40,511 bases of DNA from an uncultured Pseudomonadales bacterium. GTDB lineage: Bacteria > Pseudomonadota > Gammaproteobacteria > Pseudomonadales > Porticoccaceae. Location of the stretch: NCBI GenBank assembly GCA_905478975.1, contig CAJQKW010000054.1:1-40511 (forward strand), written 5' to 3'. Positions within the stretch are counted from its first letter, which is position 1, and the number at the start of each line of letters is the position of its first letter. Position numbers and translations under genes: made by a program. The notes below the pieces were generated by a model. That model was not told the DNA's origin and did no database searches. It was given only the letters and a program-made list of their open reading frames with translations. Of this stretch, positions 27,276 to 35,716 are shown piece after piece.

Positions 27276-28343
27276 TTACTCTCCCGAACCCAATAGCGCG
27301 GAGACAAACTGTTCCGCCACAAAGGGATGCAAGTCGTCGGCCCCTTCGCCTACACCTATATAGCGAATCGGCACCGAAAATTTCTCCGCCAGGGCAAAGA
27401 TAACCCCGCCTTTGGCGGTGCCGTCGAGCTTGGTTAAGGCAATACCGGTGACGCCAGCGGTAGCGTGAAATTCGGTCATCTGGGCCACGGCATTCTGACC
27501 GGTTCCTGCATCTAGAACCAATAACACCTCATGGGGTGCGGCGGCATCGAGCTTGGCCGCCACTCGACGAACCTTTTTCAGTTCTTCCATCAGATTGCTT
27601 TTGTTGTGCAGACGACCGGCGGTGTCGGCAATAATCACATCGACATTTTTTGCTCTGGCGGATTCAATCGCATCAAACACTACCGAGGCACTGTCGGCGC
27701 CCATATGCTGGGCCACCACGGGAATCTGATTGCGCTCACCCCAAACTTGTAACTGCTCGACGGCGGCGGCTCTAAAGGTATCCCCTGCCGCTAACATGAC
27801 TGACCGACCCTGCTGCTGTAACTGTCGCGCCATCTTGCCAATGGTGGTGGTTTTGCCAACACCGTTAACACCCACCACCAAGATTACAAAGGGGCCTTCG
27901 GCATTATTGGTATTGAGGGGCTGCTCGCAGGGGGCCAGTCGTGCCATTAAGATCTCACGGAGGGCCGCCTGGAGAGCGGCGCCATCTTTGAGCATGGCTC
28001 TGTCGGAGTGCTCAGTGAGCTGGGCAATAATTTGCGTGGTCGCCTCGACACCCACATCGGCCATCAACAGCAATGTTTCCAGTTCTTCAAAGAGATCGCT
28101 GTCGATATGTTTAGCACCGAGAAACAGATCCCCGAGGCCACGACTGGTGCGCGATAGGGCGCGCTGCATTTTACCGAGCAGGCCACTCGACTGGGGGGAG
28201 GCGGTTTCATCTGTAGAAGAAGCCACAATCGGGGCAGAAATAGGAGACGCAGGAGCAGGCTCGGCTTTGTTACGCTTGAAGCGATCGAGAAAACTGCGTT
28301 TCTTCTTTTCAGGCTCTGGAGTATTAGTTGAATTAGCGTCCAT
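27276..28343 (-). CDS. ftsY: Signal recognition particle receptor FtsY
   Basis: A 355-residue GTPase that receives ribosome-SRP complexes at the inner membrane. A short charged A-domain (about 60 residues, opening with EPEKKKRSFLDRFKRNKAEP) precedes the N domain (LGDLFLGAKHIDSDLFEELE) and the G domain with G1 VVGVNGVGKTTTIGKMA, DTFRAAAVEQL, DTAGRLHNKSNLMEEL, and TKLDGTAKGG. It heads the ftsYEX operon and is divergent from rsmD, the gene order known from Pseudomonas. Confidence 0.97.
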   Translation of the reverse strand: MDANSTNTPEPEKKKRSFLDRFKRNKAEPAPASPISAPIVASSTDETASPQSSGLLGKMQRALSRTSRGLGDLFLGAKHIDSDLFEELETLLLMADVGVEATTQIIAQLTEHSDRAMLKDGAALQAALREILMARLAPCEQPLNTNNAEGPFVILVVGVNGVGKTTTIGKMARQLQQQGRSVMLAAGDTFRAAAVEQLQVWGERNQIPVVAQHMGADSASVVFDAIESARAKNVDVIIADTAGRLHNKSNLMEELKKVRRVAAKLDAAAPHEVLLVLDAGTGQNAVAQMTEFHATAGVTGIALTKLDGTAKGGVIFALAEKFSVPIRYIGVGEGADDLHPFVAEQFVSALLGSGE

Positions 28344-28434
28344 GAAGGTTCATTTCTAACTGTGGTTATATTCTGGTGTATCCTACCATCTCAATTGATT
28401 TAGGGTGATTAAATGTCACCAAAAGGAGTGGCTT

Positions 28435-28995
28435 TTGACCGTCAGACAACGGGTTCGTATTATCGCCGGAAAATGGCGCAGTCGTGTGCTGACCTTTCCC
28501 AGCGTGGACGGCCTGCGTCCCACTGGTGACCGTATTCGCGAGACCCTATTTAACTGGCTGGCACCCAATATAGCCGGGGCCAGCTGTCTGGATCTGTTTA
28601 GCGGCTCCGGTGCGCTGTGTTTTGAAGCACTATCCCGTGGGGCCGCGGACTGTTTGGCCCTGGAGAAAAGCCCCAAAGCACTGGCTACTCTAAACGAAAA
28701 TAAAGCCCTTTTCGACACTGCGGAGTTAACTCTGCGCCGGACAGACACCGTGGCCTACCTGGGTAATAGCCCAGACAAGCCCTTCGATATCGTCTTTGTC
28801 GACCCGCCCTTTGATCTCAATATTCTCACCGAAGTCTGCGCCCTGCTGGAGAAAAACCAGTGGCTCAGCGCCGACAGCCTGATCTACTGCGAGCTCTCGG
28901 CGCGGCACAATAGTTTCGCTCCACCAGCCAACTGGCGCATCGAAAAAAGCAAAGCCGCTGGCGGGGTAAACTATCTGCTTTACTCGCGCATTTGA
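28435..28995 (+). CDS. rsmD: 16S rRNA (guanine-966-N2)-methyltransferase RsmD
   Basis: A 186-residue SAM-dependent enzyme modifying G966 of 16S rRNA during 30S assembly. RVRIIAGKWRSRVLTFP at the amino end and LRPTGDRIRETLFNWLAP are typical RsmD; SAM motif I is CLDLFSGSGALCFEAL (51-66) and the catalytic DPPF is at 123-126. The frame is open further upstream to 28405, but TTG 28435 has AAGGAG (28423-28428) 6 nt away and gives the normal length. It is divergent from ftsY and followed by coaD after 55 bp. Confidence 0.95.
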   Translation: MTVRQRVRIIAGKWRSRVLTFPSVDGLRPTGDRIRETLFNWLAPNIAGASCLDLFSGSGALCFEALSRGAADCLALEKSPKALATLNENKALFDTAELTLRRTDTVAYLGNSPDKPFDIVFVDPPFDLNILTEVCALLEKNQWLSADSLIYCELSARHNSFAPPANWRIEKSKAAGGVNYLLYSRI

Positions 28996-29002
28996 GCCCG
29001 GA

Positions 29003-29536
<534 letters not shown>

Positions 29537-29606
29537 TAATAGCCCTTAGTCAAAGGCGTTTATAGACGACGCTTATAGAAGGCCCAACCTGTTCAACGGA
29601 TTTTAC

Positions 29607-30413
29607 TCAGCGCTGACAGACCGGACAGAAAACCGAACTGCGCTGACCCAGACGAATATCTTTTAAGGGTTTGGCGCAGGTAACACAGGGCTCACCACCA
29701 CGACCATAGACCATCAGTGTCTGCTGAAAGTATCCCGGCTCGCCATTACCATTTACAAAATCACGCAATGTGGTGCCGCCCTGAGTAATGGCGCTGGACA
29801 GTACCTCTTTAATATACTCCGCCAGCTCTTCATAGCGTTTCAAGGACACTCGCCCCGCGCTTCTGTCAGGTCGAATGCCCCCGCGAAACAACGCTTCAGA
29901 GGCATAGATATTACCCACGCCAACCACCGTGCGGTTATCCATAATAAAAGGCTTTACCGCCATTTTGCGATTCCGCGACAGCTCAAATAGGCGCTGACCG
30001 GTAAAATCATCAGTCAGCGGTTCGGGGCCCAGATGATTCAATTGCGGGAATCCACTGTCAGACCAGAGCCAGGAGCCAAAACGACGGGGATCGTGATAGC
30101 GCAGGCAGGCGCCATTGCTCATCAGCATTTCGATATGGTCGTGCTTGCGCCGTGGTGCCGCTGGATCTGCCACTCGCAGACTGCCGCTCATACCCAAGTG
30201 GATCATCATGGTGCCGCGCTCCAGTTCCACCAGTAGGTATTTGGCTCGGCGAGTAATGGCCAAAACCCGTTGCCCCCTGGTGATTTTGGAGATGCCCTGG
30301 GTCACGGGCCAGCGCAATGAACCATTGTGAATCGTGAGATCGTCGATAAATTGATCTACAATGTGTGGAACTACCCCGCGAAGGGTAGTCTCTACTTCCG
30401 GTAATTCGGGCAT
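29607..30413 (-). CDS. mutM: Formamidopyrimidine-DNA glycosylase
   Basis: A 268-residue repair glycosylase/AP lyase that removes 8-oxoguanine. The catalytic Pro2 and Glu3 are in PELPEVETT, Lys58 is in TRRAKYLLVEL, the void-filling region is IHLGMSGSLRV, and the helix-two-turn-helix is VVGVGNIYASEALFRGGI. The carboxy-terminal zinc finger has C243, C246, C263 and C266 (EPCVTCAKPL ... SSVFCPVCQR). It is complete and normal in length, convergent with coaD. Confidence 0.97.
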   Translation of the reverse strand: MPELPEVETTLRGVVPHIVDQFIDDLTIHNGSLRWPVTQGISKITRGQRVLAITRRAKYLLVELERGTMMIHLGMSGSLRVADPAAPRRKHDHIEMLMSNGACLRYHDPRRFGSWLWSDSGFPQLNHLGPEPLTDDFTGQRLFELSRNRKMAVKPFIMDNRTVVGVGNIYASEALFRGGIRPDRSAGRVSLKRYEELAEYIKEVLSSAITQGGTTLRDFVNGNGEPGYFQQTLMVYGRGGEPCVTCAKPLKDIRLGQRSSVFCPVCQR

Positions 30414-30512
30414 TTATGTCCCTGCTATTCATAGACGAATTGAATGATGTTTTCCTTAATCGCCTTATTTCTGGCAAACTTAAGGCGCTTAGTGGGAGCA
30501 GAGTAAACGGCT

Positions 30513-30541
30513 TTGACAGGCAGGGGTAGTGGCGCTAGCAA
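30513..30541 (+). promoter_or_regulatory. Possible promoter of exbD
   Basis: A consensus TTGACA (30513-30518) is followed after 17 nt by TAGCAA (30536-30541), a poor -10. A better-looking TAGAAT at 30558-30563 lacks a matching -35. The start would lie 50-60 nt before the exbD ATG. Confidence 0.3.
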
Positions 30542-30606
30542 TTCTGACAGAAATCAGTAGAATGCGCGTCTCAATTAACATCAGAAATACAGAAGGGTTA
30601 CATTAG

Positions 30607-31014
30607 ATGGCTCTAGGAAGAAGACGTAAGGAAGAGGATGAGTCAGCAATTGATATGACGCCAATGTTGGACGTTGTATTTATCATGCTTATTTTCTTTA
30701 TTGTAACGGCCTCGTTTGTCAATGAGTCTGGATTGGACGTCAATCGTCCGCCGACCTCTGATGAGCCGCCACCAGAAACTGAAAACACCAATATTGTTTT
30801 TCGCGTATCTGAGAGTAATGAACTCACCTTTGAGGGACGCCGCATTGATGTTCGCGCTGTTCGTGCAAACGTAGAGCGCATGCACGCTGAGAAGCCAGAA
30901 GCCAAGGTGATTGTCAGTGCTCACCCGAAGTCTAAGACTGAGATGTTTGCATTGATCTCTGATCAGGCGCGGGAAGCCGGCGTCTACGACGTGTCACTAT
31001 CGACCGACGAATAA
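30607..31014 (+). CDS. exbD: Orphan ExbD/TolR-family protein
   Basis: A 135-residue inner-membrane protein of the proton-driven ExbD/TolR family. The basic cytoplasmic start (ALGRRRKEEDESAIDMTPM) precedes one membrane helix (LDVVFIMLIFFIVTASFV) carrying the essential Asp22, then a periplasmic domain with VIVSAHPKSKTEMFALIS. In the family it works with ExbB and TonB, or TolQ and TolA, to energise outer-membrane processes. Here no ExbB, TonB or second ExbD adjoins it: it has its own leader and a strong terminator directly after. Whether it serves the TonB receptor at 7108-9597 is unknown. Confidence 0.88.
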   Translation: MALGRRRKEEDESAIDMTPMLDVVFIMLIFFIVTASFVNESGLDVNRPPTSDEPPPETENTNIVFRVSESNELTFEGRRIDVRAVRANVERMHAEKPEAKVIVSAHPKSKTEMFALISDQAREAGVYDVSLSTDE

Positions 31015-31036
31015 CAATACAAGTGCATTAAACGAA

Positions 31037-31067
31037 AGCCCTACAGGAGACTGTGGGGCTTTTTTTT
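31037..31067 (+). terminator. Intrinsic terminator after exbD
   Basis: AGCCCTACAG (31037-31046), a GAGA tetraloop and CTGTGGGGCT (31051-31060) form a 10-bp stem with one G-U pair, followed by eight T. It confines exbD to a single-gene transcript. Confidence 0.93.
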
Positions 31068-31110
31068 ACCTGCAAATTTGCACCCGCACATTGACAACCG
31101 ATTACTGATA

Positions 31111-31148
31111 TCAGCCATCTTGTAATTCAGCCATGTTGTGACAAGATG
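31111..31148 (+). repeat. 16-bp tandem repeat and inverted repeat before the hydrolase
   Basis: TCAGCCATCTTGTAAT and TCAGCCATGTTGTGAC (31111-31142) are adjacent imperfect copies, and CATCTTGT (31116-31123) has its exact inverse ACAAGATG at 31141-31148. This lies 50-85 bp before the hydrolase start and may be a regulator site. Confidence 0.45.
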
Positions 31149-31195
31149 CCCGAACAATTGAAGAAAAAAGCCGCCTATAACCTGCGAGTAAGCTC

Positions 31196-32155
31196 ATGCA
31201 GCAGACAGATTTAAGTCTTACCCAACAACAGATTAAAAGTCTCGCTCAAACACTCCCAGAATTTGGCCCCGAGGCTATAGCCGACCCCGCAGCAAACCCA
31301 ACGCTAAAAACCTATCTAGATTTTTATCAACTGCCAGAGCCCAGTGATACAGTACAGGTGCTAGCCGGGAAGCTTATAAGCGGCGATCAACAAAGCCACC
31401 TGATGCTGTGGCAGCCGGCGAACTCGAAAGCGACAGCAGTGGTGGTGCATGGTTATCTGGACCACACAGGGCTCTATGGCCACCTGATTCGCCAGCTGCT
31501 GGATCGCCAGTTTACGGTTGTCTGTTTTGACTTGATCGGCCACGGCCTCTCCAGCGGCGCCCCAGCCTCAATAGATAGCTTTGATGAGTATATTGAGCAG
31601 CTTAATAAAGTCCTTAAAGCCACAGCCAACCTCTGCCCTGCCCCCCTTCACGGTATTGGCCAGAGCACCGGCGGTGGCATATTACTCAAGCACCTGCTGC
31701 AACAGGGTGACAACCGAGACTATCCCTTTGCCAGCCTCAATCTGCTGGCACCGCTGGTGCAGCCAAGACTATGGAAGCTTGATCGCTGGCTATTTAAACT
31801 GACCCGGCCCTTTCGACCAACTATGAACAGAGTGTTTCGGAAAAATTCTCAGGATGCCGAGTTTTTAGACTTTATTCGCTATATGGATCCTTTCCAGTCC
31901 CATCGATTGCCCGCTGCCTGGGTTGCCGCAATGGCCGAATGGGTGGTGGAGATTGGGCGCTGCTCAGAGAACGGGTTTGCGATTAATGTGATTCAAGGGG
32001 ATCAGGACAGTACCCTGGACTGGAAGCATAATGTGCAGCTGTTGCAGATCAAGTTTCCCAATATGCGTTTGAAGATGATTCAGGGCGCTGGCCATCATAT
32101 GGTTAATGAGGCCCCAGCGCTGCGTGAGGGAATTTTTGCGGCGTTGAAATTCTAG
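31196..32155 (+). CDS. Alpha/beta hydrolase, lysophospholipase-like
   Basis: A 319-residue serine hydrolase. The oxyanion region is AVVVHGYLDHTGLYGHLI, the nucleophile is Ser157 in GIGQSTGGGIL, and the other triad members are an Asp in VIQGDQDSTLDW (269 or 271) and a His in GAGHHMVNEAP (300 or 301). FDLIGHGLSSGAPASIDSF and overall shape suit the monoglyceride lipase/lysophospholipase (PldB-like) group. No signal peptide is evident, so it is cytoplasmic or membrane-associated. Its substrate is not known. Immediately after the stop the 22-bp repeat family begins. Confidence 0.85.
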   Translation: MQQTDLSLTQQQIKSLAQTLPEFGPEAIADPAANPTLKTYLDFYQLPEPSDTVQVLAGKLISGDQQSHLMLWQPANSKATAVVVHGYLDHTGLYGHLIRQLLDRQFTVVCFDLIGHGLSSGAPASIDSFDEYIEQLNKVLKATANLCPAPLHGIGQSTGGGILLKHLLQQGDNRDYPFASLNLLAPLVQPRLWKLDRWLFKLTRPFRPTMNRVFRKNSQDAEFLDFIRYMDPFQSHRLPAAWVAAMAEWVVEIGRCSENGFAINVIQGDQDSTLDWKHNVQLLQIKFPNMRLKMIQGAGHHMVNEAPALREGIFAALKF

Positions 32156-32160
32156 CTATT

Positions 32161-32210
32161 GGGCTCTCTATTAAGCTACCGGCACCTTTCTACCAAGCTA
32201 CCGGCACTCG
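32161..32210. repeat. Left block of 22-bp degenerate repeats
   Basis: Three units: 32161-32179 (19 bp, lacking an ACC triplet), 32180-32201 (22 bp, CGGCACCTTTCTA then CCAAGCTAC) and a partial one from 32202. The core GGCACCTTTCTA is identical to the first unit of the block at 33817, and the ACC deletion also occurs in one unit there, so both belong to one repeat family. Confidence 0.7.
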
Positions 32211-32583
32211 ATTGAGAAACGAGATGCTGGTAATGACCACTAGAAACTAAGTCAGCCATTGCCCTTTTAGGCATGGAGATCACCAAGAGCCCACTTTTAG
32301 CCGCCTCTTTAGCCGACAAACGAACTGATATATAAACTGCTAAAAAATACCACTTTTACTGCCTGTATAAAATTATAATAACTAACAATATCAGTATGTT
32401 AAGTCTCATTTATCCGATAAATTAAAATGATACTTTAAATTAACGCCAGAACTGCTAAAATTGCATCTAAATTAGATAACAAATCATTATAGACGTTTAA
32501 ATTATTTCTATATAAATCAAATAGATAATAAAACATTTATAGAGATTACAACTGATATTTAAACTGATATCTGTGAGCAGGCT
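32211..32583. other. AT-rich leader of the fic gene
   Basis: A 373-bp stretch without a gene. From about 32330 it is strikingly AT-rich compared with everything around it. A 17-bp direct repeat with one mismatch, AACTGATAT(A/T)TAAACTG, is at 32323-32339 and 32550-32566, and a further AACTGATAT is at 32562-32570, close to the fic start. These look like binding sites for an autoregulator. Several AT-rich promoter-like hexamers exist and none could be singled out. Confidence 0.55.
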
Positions 32584-33783
32584 ATGACATCCAGCATGGA
32601 ACCCATGATTCCGTCCGAAAAAGGTATATCTGAATCTGAATTACCTTCACTAGTCTTGGCTTTAGAGCGTAAAGCGGCCGCCTTAGCAGGAACTGTGAAC
32701 CCTATTTCAGCCGGTGTTCTTGAACAGCACATGAGGGTTATTAATTCATACTACTCAAACCTGATTGAAGGCAACCCTACCCTGCCACGAGATATCCGCA
32801 AGGCAATGGAGGGCGAGTACAGTGAAGACCCTGCAAAAAGAGACCTCCAGCTAGAATCTTTGGCCCACATAAAGGTACAGCATACGTTAGCGGAAAACCC
32901 CCTAAATAAGGGAGCGCTCCTTAAGCCGGATTACTATAGCCACATTCATAAGCTTTTTTATGACGAATTACCTGAAAGCCTCAGAGTGGTTAGTGATGGA
33001 GAGGGGAATAGCCGACCGGTGATACCTGGGCAGTTTAGGCAAGCCGGTGAAAAGGTAGTAGTCGGCAAGCATCTACCCCCAGAAGGAAAGAGCTTGGCCC
33101 CCTATTTAAAACGGTTTGCAGAAGCCTATACATTAGATTATCTGCATGGAGAAAAGAAAGTCATAGCGGCTATGGCTGCACACCATAGACTGGCTTGGAT
33201 ACACCCCTTTCTAGACGGCAACGGAAGGGTTGGTAGACTGCATACAGAGTTGTTTTTAAATACTATAGGGCTTGGCGCCTGTGGCATATGGTGCCTAAGT
33301 CGAGGTTTAGCGCGAAGTAATAAGGACTACAAATTAGCCCTGGCAAACGCAGACTCACCTCGCCAAGGAGATAGCGATGGTAGAGGCGCTCTTTCAGAAA
33401 GTGCGCTAATTGATTTTTGTATCTATATGATTAGGACCGCCATCGACCAAGTTGACTATATGGGCGACTTATTGGACTTGAAATCGATGAGTAAGAGAAT
33501 TGGCGTTTATATAGACGACCGCAATAAAGGGTTGGTGAGAGGCATTGGTAAGATTAAGCCTGAAGCCGCTAAGTTAATTGAAAGAGCCTTTATCTTTGGC
33601 GAGTTTGAAAGAGCGGACATGGAAAAAATTAGTGGCTTGAGCCGCAGCGTAACGAGAAAGCTAATACAGCAATTAAAAGAAGAAGGGCTGCTGACAGAAA
33701 CCAGCAGTCGCTCACCGCTAAGGTGGGCAATTCCAGAACATGCAGAGAGATTCTACCTTCCTGAATTGGCACCTGCTGGATAG
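32584..33783 (+). CDS. Fic-family protein (class II, with winged helix)
   Basis: A 399-residue Fic enzyme, probably an AMPylator of an unknown target. The catalytic motif HPFLDGNGRVGR is complete at 207-218. An amino-terminal inhibitory motif S-x3-E-G is at Ser58-Glu62-Gly63 (YYSNLIEGN), which places it in class II, where the same chain holds its own brake and no separate antitoxin is needed. The last 65 residues (FERADMEKISGLSRSVTRKL ... LKEEGLL) form a winged helix that could bind DNA. GAGCAGG precedes the ATG. It stands alone between two repeat blocks, with AT-rich DNA in front, and looks acquired. A role in stress or phage response is possible but unsupported. Confidence 0.92.
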   Translation: MTSSMEPMIPSEKGISESELPSLVLALERKAAALAGTVNPISAGVLEQHMRVINSYYSNLIEGNPTLPRDIRKAMEGEYSEDPAKRDLQLESLAHIKVQHTLAENPLNKGALLKPDYYSHIHKLFYDELPESLRVVSDGEGNSRPVIPGQFRQAGEKVVVGKHLPPEGKSLAPYLKRFAEAYTLDYLHGEKKVIAAMAAHHRLAWIHPFLDGNGRVGRLHTELFLNTIGLGACGIWCLSRGLARSNKDYKLALANADSPRQGDSDGRGALSESALIDFCIYMIRTAIDQVDYMGDLLDLKSMSKRIGVYIDDRNKGLVRGIGKIKPEAAKLIERAFIFGEFERADMEKISGLSRSVTRKLIQQLKEEGLLTETSSRSPLRWAIPEHAERFYLPELAPAG

Positions 33784-33816
33784 TCGATACTTTTATGTCG
33801 CCGAGCAATCACCTGC

Positions 33817-33955
33817 GGGCACCTTTCTATCTCGCTGTAGGCACCTCTTTATTCGCCGCAGGCGCTTTATCCCGCTGTGGGCGGCTCTTTATCTCGCTGT
33901 GGGCACCTCTTTATCCCGCTGTGGGCACCTCTTTATCCCGCTGTGGGCACCTCTC
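33817..33955. repeat. Right block of 22-bp tandem repeats
   Basis: About 6.5 units. Typical unit: GGGCACCTCTTTAT followed by CCCGCTGT; two adjacent copies are exact (33901-33922, 33923-33944). Others are 33817-33838, 33839-33859 (21 bp), 33860-33878 (19 bp, lacking three bases after GGC) and 33879-33900, with a partial unit 33945-33955. Units are contiguous with no spacers. The last ones code for the carboxy end of the convergent yciA gene (REVPTAG). Confidence 0.9.
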
Positions 33956-34325
33956 TAGTATTGCCATTATCATCAATAGCAACAAAGACAAACTCACCCT
34001 CGGTGACCTTGCACTGCTCCCCTTCGGCATCATTATCAATCCAGGCTTCAATCAAAATGCGAATCGAGCTGGTGCCCACAGAGAGGGTCTGGGCATAACA
34101 GCCAACCACCGCACCCACTGGCACCGGGTTAAGGAATGACATACTGCTGATCGCCACTGTGGCAACCCGACCTTTGCCAATTCTACCCGCCAAAATAGCG
34201 CCAGCCAGATCCATCTGACTGAGCAGCCAACCACCAAAAATATCACCATTGGCATTGGTTTCACGGGGCATGGCAATGGTCTGAGAGATCAACTTTCCCG
34301 AGGGTACCGGCGACTGAGTTTCCAT
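33933..34325 (-). CDS. yciA: Acyl-CoA thioesterase YciA
   Basis: A 130-residue hot-dog-fold thioesterase releasing CoA from acyl-CoA. The active-site segment TNANGDIFGGWLLSQMDLAG (catalytic Asp28) and the following AISSMSFLNPVPVGAVVGCYA closely follow E. coli YciA. The enzyme is hexameric and broad in chain length in known cases. The last seven residues and the stop are encoded within the 22-bp repeat array, so the present carboxy end was shaped by repeat expansion; the native end is expected a few residues away anyway, so function is probably intact. Confidence 0.93.
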   Translation of the reverse strand: METQSPVPSGKLISQTIAMPRETNANGDIFGGWLLSQMDLAGAILAGRIGKGRVATVAISSMSFLNPVPVGAVVGCYAQTLSVGTSSIRILIEAWIDNDAEGEQCKVTEGEFVFVAIDDNGNTREVPTAG

Positions 34326-34351
34326 AAATATTTAGTCCTTTGAATTTCCCA

Positions 34352-35716
34352 TCAATTATAAATCAACCCTGGTAACCAGGTAGCCAGTGCCGGCCAAACA
34401 GATAACATCAGCATTAAGAGTAGCTGAATAACAATAAAAGGGATCACGCCGCGATACATATCCGCGGTCTCCACCGAGGCCGGCGCCACACCCCTCAGAT
34501 AGAACAGAGCAAAGCCAAAGGGTGGGGTCAAGAAAGAGGTCTGCAAGTTGATGGCAATCATAATGCCCAACCACACTGGATCTAATCCCATGGCCAGCAG
34601 CACCGGTCCGACAATAGGCACCACCACAAAGGTGATCTCAATAAAGTCGAGCACAAAGCCCAGCAGGAAGATCACCAGCATCACTAAAATCGTCGCACCC
34701 ACCAGCCCACCGGGAAGTCCAGTCAAAAACTGCTCAACCAACTCTTCGCCGCCAAAGCCGCGGAATACCAGGGAGAATACCGCCGCACCGATCAAAATCA
34801 GAAACACCATGGACGTCACTTCTGTGGTGCTCTGGGCCACTTCCCGCAATCGATCCACAGACAGCTGACGTTTAGACAGCGCCAACAGCGTGGCGCCAAA
34901 GGCTCCTACACCCGCCGCCTCAGTGGGCGTTGCCGCACCGGACAGAATCGACCCCAGCACCGCCACAATCAAAAAGATTGGCGGCAGCAAGTTGAGCATG
35001 GCTCGAGACAGGCCCTGCACCGGCCGCTCATCATCGCCCTCTGCCGGCGCTTCAGGCCTGACGAATAGAATCACATAAAGACAGTAAAGCACCACCAAAA
35101 TAAGACCGGGAATAATCGCGCCGACAAATAGGTCGCCAATCGACACCACCTTGGGGGTGAAAATACCCATGCTCAACTGCGCCTGCTGATAGGCACTGGA
35201 GAGAATATCCCCCAGAAGCACCAAAGCAATCGACGGCGGAATAATCTGCCCTAGAGTACCAGTGGCACAAATAATACCGGTGGCCTGAGAGGAGGAGTAA
35301 CCACGCTTAAGCATCGTCGGCAGAGACATCAGCCCCATGGTCACCACGGTGGCGCCGACAATACCGGTACTGGCAGCCAGCAGTGTACCCACCAATACCA
35401 CGGAAATACCCAGACCACTGCGAAAGCCTTTAAATAGATCCGCCATGCTCTCGAGCAGGTCTTCCGCGAGACGTGACTTCTCTAGCATCACCCCCATAAA
35501 CACAAATAGCGGCACCGCGATCAGGGTGGTATTTTTAATCGTGCCAAACAATCTATTGGGCAAGGCCTGCAAAAAAGCCATATCAAAGGTGCCGGTGGCA
35601 AAACCCACTACGGCAAATAATAGTGCCGTACCCGACAGAGACAGGGCCACGGGATAGCCGGCCATCAACACCAGACAGACCGCCAAAAACATTAACAGGG
35701 GAATAAATTCAACCAT
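34352..35716 (-). CDS. dctM: TRAP transporter large permease (DctM)
   Basis: A 454-residue inner-membrane subunit with about 12 hydrophobic segments, the transport channel of a tripartite ATP-independent (TRAP) transporter. Family blocks include LFVFMGVMLEKSRLAEDLLE, GATVVTMGLMSLPTMLKRGY, ATGTLGQIIPPSIALVLLGD and AINLQTSFLTPPFGFALFYL. These import carboxylates or similar solutes using a sodium gradient. Its start overlaps the dctQ stop by one base (TGATG). No solute-binding DctP is nearby, so the substrate cannot be guessed. Confidence 0.94.
   Translation of the reverse strand: MVEFIPLLMFLAVCLVLMAGYPVALSLSGTALLFAVVGFATGTFDMAFLQALPNRLFGTIKNTTLIAVPLFVFMGVMLEKSRLAEDLLESMADLFKGFRSGLGISVVLVGTLLAASTGIVGATVVTMGLMSLPTMLKRGYSSSQATGIICATGTLGQIIPPSIALVLLGDILSSAYQQAQLSMGIFTPKVVSIGDLFVGAIIPGLILVVLYCLYVILFVRPEAPAEGDDERPVQGLSRAMLNLLPPIFLIVAVLGSILSGAATPTEAAGVGAFGATLLALSKRQLSVDRLREVAQSTTEVTSMVFLILIGAAVFSLVFRGFGGEELVEQFLTGLPGGLVGATILVMLVIFLLGFVLDFIEITFVVVPIVGPVLLAMGLDPVWLGIMIAINLQTSFLTPPFGFALFYLRGVAPASVETADMYRGVIPFIVIQLLLMLMLSVWPALATWLPGLIYN

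Noticed and set aside
27272-27322. Longer amino terminus for FtsE
   Set aside because: It would overlap ftsY and exceed family length; ATG 27271 has a Shine-Dalgarno and the expected MSMIRF start.
27730-28359. 209-codon open frame on the plus strand
   Set aside because: Antisense to ftsY; composition is that of a shadow frame.
33817-33955. Possible CRISPR-like array
   Set aside because: Units of 19-22 bp are directly contiguous and all alike, with no unique spacers and no cas genes; it is a tandem repeat.
33740-34139. Open frames of 72-114 codons across the 22-bp repeats and into yciA, plus strand
   Set aside because: They exist because the repeat lacks stop codons, are antisense to yciA, and have no family resemblance or credible ribosome site.
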